Source: Halovenus sp. (GTDB lineage Archaea; Halobacteriota; Halobacteria; Halobacteriales; Haloarculaceae). From it: a DNA stretch of 17,787 nt. The stretch's first letter is position 1. The number at the start of each line of letters is the position of its first letter. Shown here one piece after another: positions 14,194 through 17,787 of the stretch. Below the pieces are notes generated by a model that had not been told where the DNA came from, did not search any database, and was given only the letters and a program-made list of their open reading frames with translations. Location: contig JAQCNG010000066.1 in assembly GCA_028275145.1 (NCBI GenBank), positions 1-17,787 of the forward strand. Direction: 5' to 3'. Both the position numbers and the translations under genes were made by a program.

Positions 14194-14322
14194 TCACCCG
14201 CCGCCGCGGTCGTCCATACCCTCCTTGAACCCCTGTGCCGTGCGGCGCAACAGCAGGTAGACAAAGAAGATAAACACCAGGATGAGTACAAGCACAGTCC
14301 CGACGATAATGGGGGTCGTCAT
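14194..14322 (-). CDS. 42-residue single-helix membrane protein, function unknown
   Basis: A very short gene, easily missed. The product begins MTTPIIVGTVLVLILVFIFF, continues VYLLLRR, and ends with a charged tail TAQGFKEGMDDRGGG. Residues 5-25 form one strongly hydrophobic helix, followed by two arginines that should hold the C terminus in the cytosol. A TATA-like TAATTG (14345-14350) is centred 26 bases before the ATG, with a BRE-like CGAAACC just upstream of it. A purine-rich archaeal promoter plus a clean membrane-protein composition make it likely to be real. The role is unknown; it converges on the MscS gene, 33 bases away. Confidence 0.7.
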   Translation of the reverse strand: MTTPIIVGTVLVLILVFIFFVYLLLRRTAQGFKEGMDDRGGG

Positions 14323-14344
14323 ACCGATTGTTTCGACGGGCAGT

Positions 14345-14358
14345 CAATTAGAGGTTTC
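14345..14358 (-). promoter_or_regulatory. BRE/TATA promoter of the 42-residue protein gene
   Basis: On the minus strand, CGAAACC is followed by TCTAATTG, the expected order of BRE and TATA. The AT-rich core is centred 26 bases before the ATG at 14322. Confidence 0.55.
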
Positions 14359-14381
14359 GGCCAGGTGGGTCCAACGTGGCG

Positions 14382-14945
14382 TCACCGCTCGCTGGAGTCC
14401 GAGACCAGCGACGCGGGGACGTCCAGTGCCGACCGGACGAGGCCGCCGGCGCGTCTGGCCGTGCCGGCGACCCCACGCACAACATCTGCGCCCGTGGTCA
14501 CGGCCGCCCGCGGGCCGTACCGGAGGGTGTGTTTCGTCGGTTCGTCGAGGGCGCTGACCTCGTCGACGTGGAGTTCGTAGTGGTCCAGGTAGGTCCGGAC
14601 GTGGAACTCGCCGCCGTCGTCGAGCACACGCCGGTAGTCGGCCCACTGGCCCCGCACCGTCCCGACGTGACGCCTGTAGCCCGCCTCGCCCGGGCGCTCG
14701 ACAGCGCTTTTTGCCACCGTCACCGTCCCCTCCGTGCGAGCGGCGAGTTCGGCCACCCGCCACGGCGAGTGTTTCCTCCCACACGCACACGGACCGTCGA
14801 GGTAGTCCGTCTCGCGGCCACACTCCCGACACTCCGCGACGCAGGACCACCCGTGGGCCGTTCCACACTCCTCGCAGGCCCGCTGGAGCAGGTGCAGGGC
14901 TGTGTCACACTCCCTGCATGCCCGTCCGCGTGGCTCCTCGGACAT
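14382..14945 (-). CDS. double zinc-ribbon protein, function unknown
   Basis: A 187-residue protein whose first 60 residues hold two probable zinc ribbons: C10/C13 with C24/C27, and C39/C42 with C53/C55, plus an extra C35. The middle (about 65-130) is mixed alpha/beta (TVTVAKSAVERPG, GEFHVRTYLDHYELHVDEV). The C-terminal part (140-187) has hydrophobic helices with Arg (VVRGVAGTARRAGGLVRSAL) that might associate with membrane or nucleic acid. I recognise no named family. Zinc binding is inferred from cysteine spacing. The start is ATG 14945, with ATAACC (GGTTAT on the minus strand) 28 bases upstream; the ATG sits inside the palindrome GGACATGTCC. Confidence 0.75.
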   Translation of the reverse strand: MSEEPRGRACRECDTALHLLQRACEECGTAHGWSCVAECRECGRETDYLDGPCACGRKHSPWRVAELAARTEGTVTVAKSAVERPGEAGYRRHVGTVRGQWADYRRVLDDGGEFHVRTYLDHYELHVDEVSALDEPTKHTLRYGPRAAVTTGADVVRGVAGTARRAGGLVRSALDVPASLVSDSSER

Positions 14946-14949
14946 GTCC
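14940..14949. promoter_or_regulatory. 10-bp palindrome over the start codon of the zinc-ribbon gene
   Basis: GGACATGTCC is a perfect palindrome with the minus-strand ATG in its centre. In a leaderless mRNA this would be the transcription start region, so a dimeric protein bound here could block initiation. It may also be chance. Confidence 0.25.
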
Positions 14950-14970
14950 GATAGTACGAATCAGCGGGGC

Positions 14971-14976
14971 ATAACC
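14971..14976 (-). promoter_or_regulatory. TATA-like element of the zinc-ribbon gene
   Basis: The minus strand reads GGTTAT, centred 28 bases before the ATG at 14945. The composition is moderate and the spacing is good. Confidence 0.4.
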
Positions 14977-15240
14977 CTGTTGGCACGCTCGACAGAGACC
15001 CCGCTCACACCGCTTTCTGTCCCGTGTGACACCGACCTGTGGGCGTCGCGCCGACGAGCGTGGACGCGTCACCGAACGCCGCTCACGGTTCGAGAGGACG
15101 CGATAAAATGTCTGCGACGCTCTGTGTCTTTCAAACTGGCTGTCGTGCGTGGACGCGGATATGTCAGTCTCAGACGGCGCCCTCCGCTTTCGTGCTGACG
15201 CCCTCGGGCCCCGTCTCTCGGAACTCGTCGTCGGCCGGAG

Positions 15241-15912
15241 CTACCGAACACGACTGACCGCAACGCCCTCCCCGAGCGGGAGCAACGAGGTGTCGACGTT
15301 CTCCCGGTCGCGCACAAAGGAGACGTACTCCGCGACACCCGCCGAACCCTCTCCGGCGTCGACATCCTCACCGGCCAGCAGCGCGACCACCTCGTCACGG
15401 TCGACGACCGTTCCTGCCGTGACGGCGTTGTCCGCGAGGACGATGCTCCCCGGCCGGAGTTTCGGCTCGACTGCCTCGAACGCCTCGCGGTAGCGATGTT
15501 TCTCGTTGTCGACGAGCACCACGTCGAAGGGGCCGTCGTAGCGCTCGACGGTATCGAGTGCGTCGCCGTGTTCGAACTGTGCGCGGTCTGTGAGTCCGGC
15601 GCGGTCGAAAAACGTCCGGGCGAGGTCGAGCTCGTCGGCGTCGATCTCGGTCAGGACCACCTCGCCGTCTGCGGGCAGTGTGCGGGCGAACCAGTACGCC
15701 GAGTAGCCAAAGCCGGAACCGAACTCGAACACCCGACGTGCGTCGACCGCACGCGCGAGCAGCGCGAGCCACCCCCCGACGGCCGGCCCGACGATGGGGA
15801 ACGACTCCTCGCGTGCGTGGCTCTCCATCTCGTCCAGTATCGCGTCCCCCTCCGGGCCGACGAGCCCCGCCAGGCGCTCGACCTCCGGGGGGACCACCTC
15901 GTCTGCTGTCAT
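15241..15912 (-). CDS. SAM-dependent O-methyltransferase, COMT/CCoAOMT-like
   Basis: A 223-residue class I methyltransferase. The SAM-binding motif I is VFEFGSGFGYSAYW (61-74), with the acidic ribose-binding D91 after VVLTEI. Downstream, VVLVDNEKHRYREAF (131-145) and IVLADNAV (157-164) supply D135, D161 and N162, which match the divalent-metal ligands of catechol and caffeoyl-CoA O-methyltransferases. The conserved N-terminal helix segment with ESFPIVGPAVGGWLALLAR fits the same family. The substrate cannot be told. The start is ATG 15912; the longer frame to 15990 overlaps the end of the AlaX gene. With no clear TATA box and the AlaX gene ending 74 bases upstream on the same strand, cotranscription is possible. 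Confidence 0.9.
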   Translation of the reverse strand: MTADEVVPPEVERLAGLVGPEGDAILDEMESHAREESFPIVGPAVGGWLALLARAVDARRVFEFGSGFGYSAYWFARTLPADGEVVLTEIDADELDLARTFFDRAGLTDRAQFEHGDALDTVERYDGPFDVVLVDNEKHRYREAFEAVEPKLRPGSIVLADNAVTAGTVVDRDEVVALLAGEDVDAGEGSAGVAEYVSFVRDRENVDTSLLPLGEGVAVSRVR

Positions 15913-15986
15913 GCTCTCGCGTAGGCGAGCCACCCCAATGAGCGTGGCGCTCGACCCCGGAGAGGCGCGTGTGGTGCTGGCCGGCC

Positions 15987-17198
15987 TCACTCCCGGAGGA
16001 ACGCGACAATCGACTCCGCGTCGGCACCGAGCCCGCCCCCCTGGGCGACGGTCTGACTGCCGCCGCCACCACCGCCGAACTCCGCGGTCACCTCCTCGAC
16101 GACGCCGCCCGCGTCCACGTCGCCGCTGGTCGCGACTGCGAGATACCCCCCATCCTCGTCGAGCAGTGCGACCACGTCTGCCCCCTCACCGACAACACGC
16201 TGTGCCCGGGCGGCCAGTTCGTTCGCGTCGAGTCCCGGGACCGTACCCACCAGCCAGGCACTACCCTCCTTCTGGACGACAGTCTCGCGCAACTCGGCCA
16301 GGCGTGTGTCCACGAGTCGCTCCGCGAGCGCGTCGCGCTCGTCGTGGAGCTCCTGATTCTCCGACCGGAGCCGTGAGACGGCCTCGGGCAGCTCCGGAAC
16401 CCCGGTCTGGAGCGTGGCGGCAGCGGCCGTCGCGTGCCGACGGGTCGCGGCCCGGGCCTCGATGGCCCGGTAACCGACGGCGAACTCGACGCGGGTCAGC
16501 CCCTCCCCCGGGTTCGAGCGGTCGAGCAGTGTCACCGGCCCGATTTCGCGGGTGTTCCCCACGTGGGTTCCCCCGCAGGCGGCCACGTCCCAGCCCTCGA
16601 CTGTCACCACCCGGACGGTATCGCCGGACAGCCCCTCCTCTGTTTTCGTGTTGAACGCGATGTCCGGCCTGTTCAGCGCCGCCTCCTGTGGCACCTGTTC
16701 CCAGGTCACCGACCGGGAGTCCCAGACCGCCCGGTTGGTCAGGCGTTCGAGGTCGACCAGTGTCTCGTCGTCGATATCGGTCGGTGTCGTGAAATCCACC
16801 CGCACCTTCCCGTCGGCGCTCGGCTCCTCGCTCTCGGGGGCGCTGATGTCGAACCCGCCGTAGCCCAGGTCGTCGAGCAGTTGCCGACCCGCCCCGTAGA
16901 GAACGTGACTCGCGGTGTGGGCGCGCATACAGTAGCTCCGGAACGCGGGGTCGACCGACGCCTCGACGGTGTCGCCGGCCGCGAACGCCGGTTCGGTCGC
17001 CAGGCGGTGGACCACCTCCCCATCCCGGGATTGAACGTCGAGGACTGTGGCCCCGCCGAGTTGGCCTCTGTCGGCAGGTTGCCCGCCACCCTCCGCGTAG
17101 AAGTACGTCTCCTCGAGTGTCACCTCGGTTCCCTCGACCGACGTGACCGACGCCTCGAACGACCGGGTGTACGGCTCTGCTGGCGCGAGCGAGTGCAT
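15987..17198 (-). CDS. AlaX-L type alanyl-tRNA editing protein with DHHA1 domain
   Basis: A free-standing editing enzyme that hydrolyses mischarged Ser-tRNA(Ala) or Gly-tRNA(Ala). The 403-residue protein resembles the C-terminal half of alanyl-tRNA synthetase without the aminoacylation domain. It has an N-terminal beta-barrel with YFYAEGGGQPADRGQL (32-47), and the zinc-binding editing site H94-x3-H98 (HTASH) with C208-x3-H212 (CGGTH). A coiled-coil segment follows at about 270-310, then a DHHA1/C-Ala domain ending in the glycine-rich FGGGGGGSQTVAQGGG motif. The start is ATG 17198: its TATA-like T-run (17224-17228) is 28 bases upstream and lies inside the longer frame that begins at 17234, which makes 17234 unlikely. 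Confidence 0.93.
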   Translation of the reverse strand: MHSLAPAEPYTRSFEASVTSVEGTEVTLEETYFYAEGGGQPADRGQLGGATVLDVQSRDGEVVHRLATEPAFAAGDTVEASVDPAFRSYCMRAHTASHVLYGAGRQLLDDLGYGGFDISAPESEEPSADGKVRVDFTTPTDIDDETLVDLERLTNRAVWDSRSVTWEQVPQEAALNRPDIAFNTKTEEGLSGDTVRVVTVEGWDVAACGGTHVGNTREIGPVTLLDRSNPGEGLTRVEFAVGYRAIEARAATRRHATAAAATLQTGVPELPEAVSRLRSENQELHDERDALAERLVDTRLAELRETVVQKEGSAWLVGTVPGLDANELAARAQRVVGEGADVVALLDEDGGYLAVATSGDVDAGGVVEEVTAEFGGGGGGSQTVAQGGGLGADAESIVAFLRE

Positions 17199-17223
17199 GA
17201 CTCGGGTGAGGTCAGCAACCCGC

Positions 17224-17228
17224 AAAAA
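17224..17228 (-). promoter_or_regulatory. TATA-like element of the AlaX gene
   Basis: The minus strand reads GGTTTTTGC, centred 28 bases before ATG 17198. It fixes the likely start codon and implies a leaderless transcript. Confidence 0.45.
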
Positions 17229-17298
17229 CCTCACGGCCGGGTGTCCCCGCTCTGTGCGCAGTCGGGGCGGCCGGTGTCGGGCCTCAGCCGGACGGTGC

Positions 17299-17787
17299 TC
17301 AGATTGTCAGCGGCACGAGCAACACCCCCATACAGGTCATCCGGCGGGAGCCAAAACGGCCGGGGACGAGACCGACGAGCGTGCTGACGGCGAAGACTGC
17401 GAGCCCCACCGGCCCGGTGAACGCGAAAACCAGCACGCACAGAAAGGCGAGCACCCCCACAGAGAGCGCGACGTTGTCGACGGAACCGACGACCGAGAGA
17501 TAGCGGTCGCCCAGCACCAGCACGAGCAGGAACCCGGCGACGGCGGCGATAGCGACGCTCCCGAGCAACACGGGCAGATTGAGCGGGACACCGGTGTTCT
17601 CGACTGCCACCAGCACGCCCGTCCGTGGACTGCCGAGCGCGACCAGCGCAAACAGCGCAAAGACGGTGTTTGCTGTGTTGACCCCGCTGGTGGCGACGAT
17701 GAACGGCCGTGGACCGCGGTGTGGCAGGACCACCAGCGCGGCCGCCGCGGCGATGGCACTGGAGATGGCAGGGATGTACCCCACGAC
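17299..17787 (-). CDS. TctA/DUF112-like archaeal membrane permease, 3' part
   Basis: The C-terminal 162 residues of a membrane protein whose 5' part lies beyond the right edge. The frame is open to the last base, and no start is needed inside the window. At least four hydrophobic segments are visible (AIAAAAALVVL; LLGSVAIAAVAGFLLVLVL; ALSVGVLAFLCVLVFAF; GLAVFAVSTLVGLV). Landmark strings GYIPAISSAIAA, RPFIVATSGVNTANTVFAL and the C-terminal GSRRMTCMGVLLVPL resemble the archaeal branch of the tripartite tricarboxylate transporter TctA family (COG1784). Bacterial TctA works with TctB and TctC; no such partner is seen here. The substrate is unknown. Confidence 0.72.
   Translation of the reverse strand, partial: VVGYIPAISSAIAAAAALVVLPHRGPRPFIVATSGVNTANTVFALFALVALGSPRTGVLVAVENTGVPLNLPVLLGSVAIAAVAGFLLVLVLGDRYLSVVGSVDNVALSVGVLAFLCVLVFAFTGPVGLAVFAVSTLVGLVPGRFGSRRMTCMGVLLVPLTI

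Noticed and set aside
1..17787. Search by eye for CRISPR arrays, insertion sequences, toxin-antitoxin or restriction genes and rRNA
   Set aside because: No spaced direct-repeat array, transposase motif, terminal inverted repeats, nuclease pairs or rRNA-like sequence was seen. Apart from the possible tRNA fragment at the left edge, the window looks like core chromosome.

Overview
The window looks like an ordinary stretch of a haloarchaeal (class Halobacteria) chromosome. It is very GC-rich, its proteins are acidic and rich in Asp/Glu/Ala/Val, and it carries archaeal marker genes: transcription factor B, the paired catalytic and regulatory subunits of aspartate carbamoyltransferase, and an AlaX-type editing protein. 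Many start codons have a short AT-rich element centred about 26-30 bases upstream. That is the layout expected of leaderless haloarchaeal transcripts, and it was used to choose several starts. I cannot assign a genus.

Layout. 1-1100: a tRNA-Leu(CAA) gene on the minus strand, followed by a short T-arm-like piece at the window edge, and a TFB gene on the minus strand. 1280-3471: a plus-strand run of four unrecognised haloarchaeal proteins: a helix-turn-helix-like protein, a protein with an N-terminal C/H metal-site-like motif, a four-helix membrane protein, and a coiled-coil membrane protein with an acidic tail. 3494-7053: hisA on the minus strand, diverging from a copA-type Cu+ ATPase with two N-terminal metal-binding domains. 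7122-9473: on the minus strand, a CinA/MoeA-type domain protein, a ferritin-like protein and an M29 aminopeptidase. 9793-10718: a RecA/KaiC-like protein with a degenerate P-loop, converging on a tail-anchored small protein; the two stop codons share one CTAG. 10781-12168: the pyrB-pyrI operon on the minus strand. 12276-14160: a MinD/ParA-like ATPase and an MscS channel on the plus strand. 14194-17787: on the minus strand, a 42-residue membrane protein, a double zinc-ribbon protein, an O-methyltransferase, an AlaX-L editing protein and the 3' part of a TctA-like permease that runs off the window.

How the genes work together. The clear partnerships are pyrB with pyrI (one ATCase enzyme, translationally overlapped) and possibly the ferritin-like gene with the cinA-type gene. 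The rest reads as core housekeeping genes mixed with lineage-specific small proteins, mostly with their own promoters. I see no insertion sequence, CRISPR array, defence island, rRNA or replication origin, and no clear new multi-gene system. The points most worth following up are the near-perfect 21-bp inverted repeat between the divergent tfb and helix-turn-helix-like genes, the RecA-like protein lacking the Walker A lysine, the very small membrane gene, and the palindrome in front of copA.
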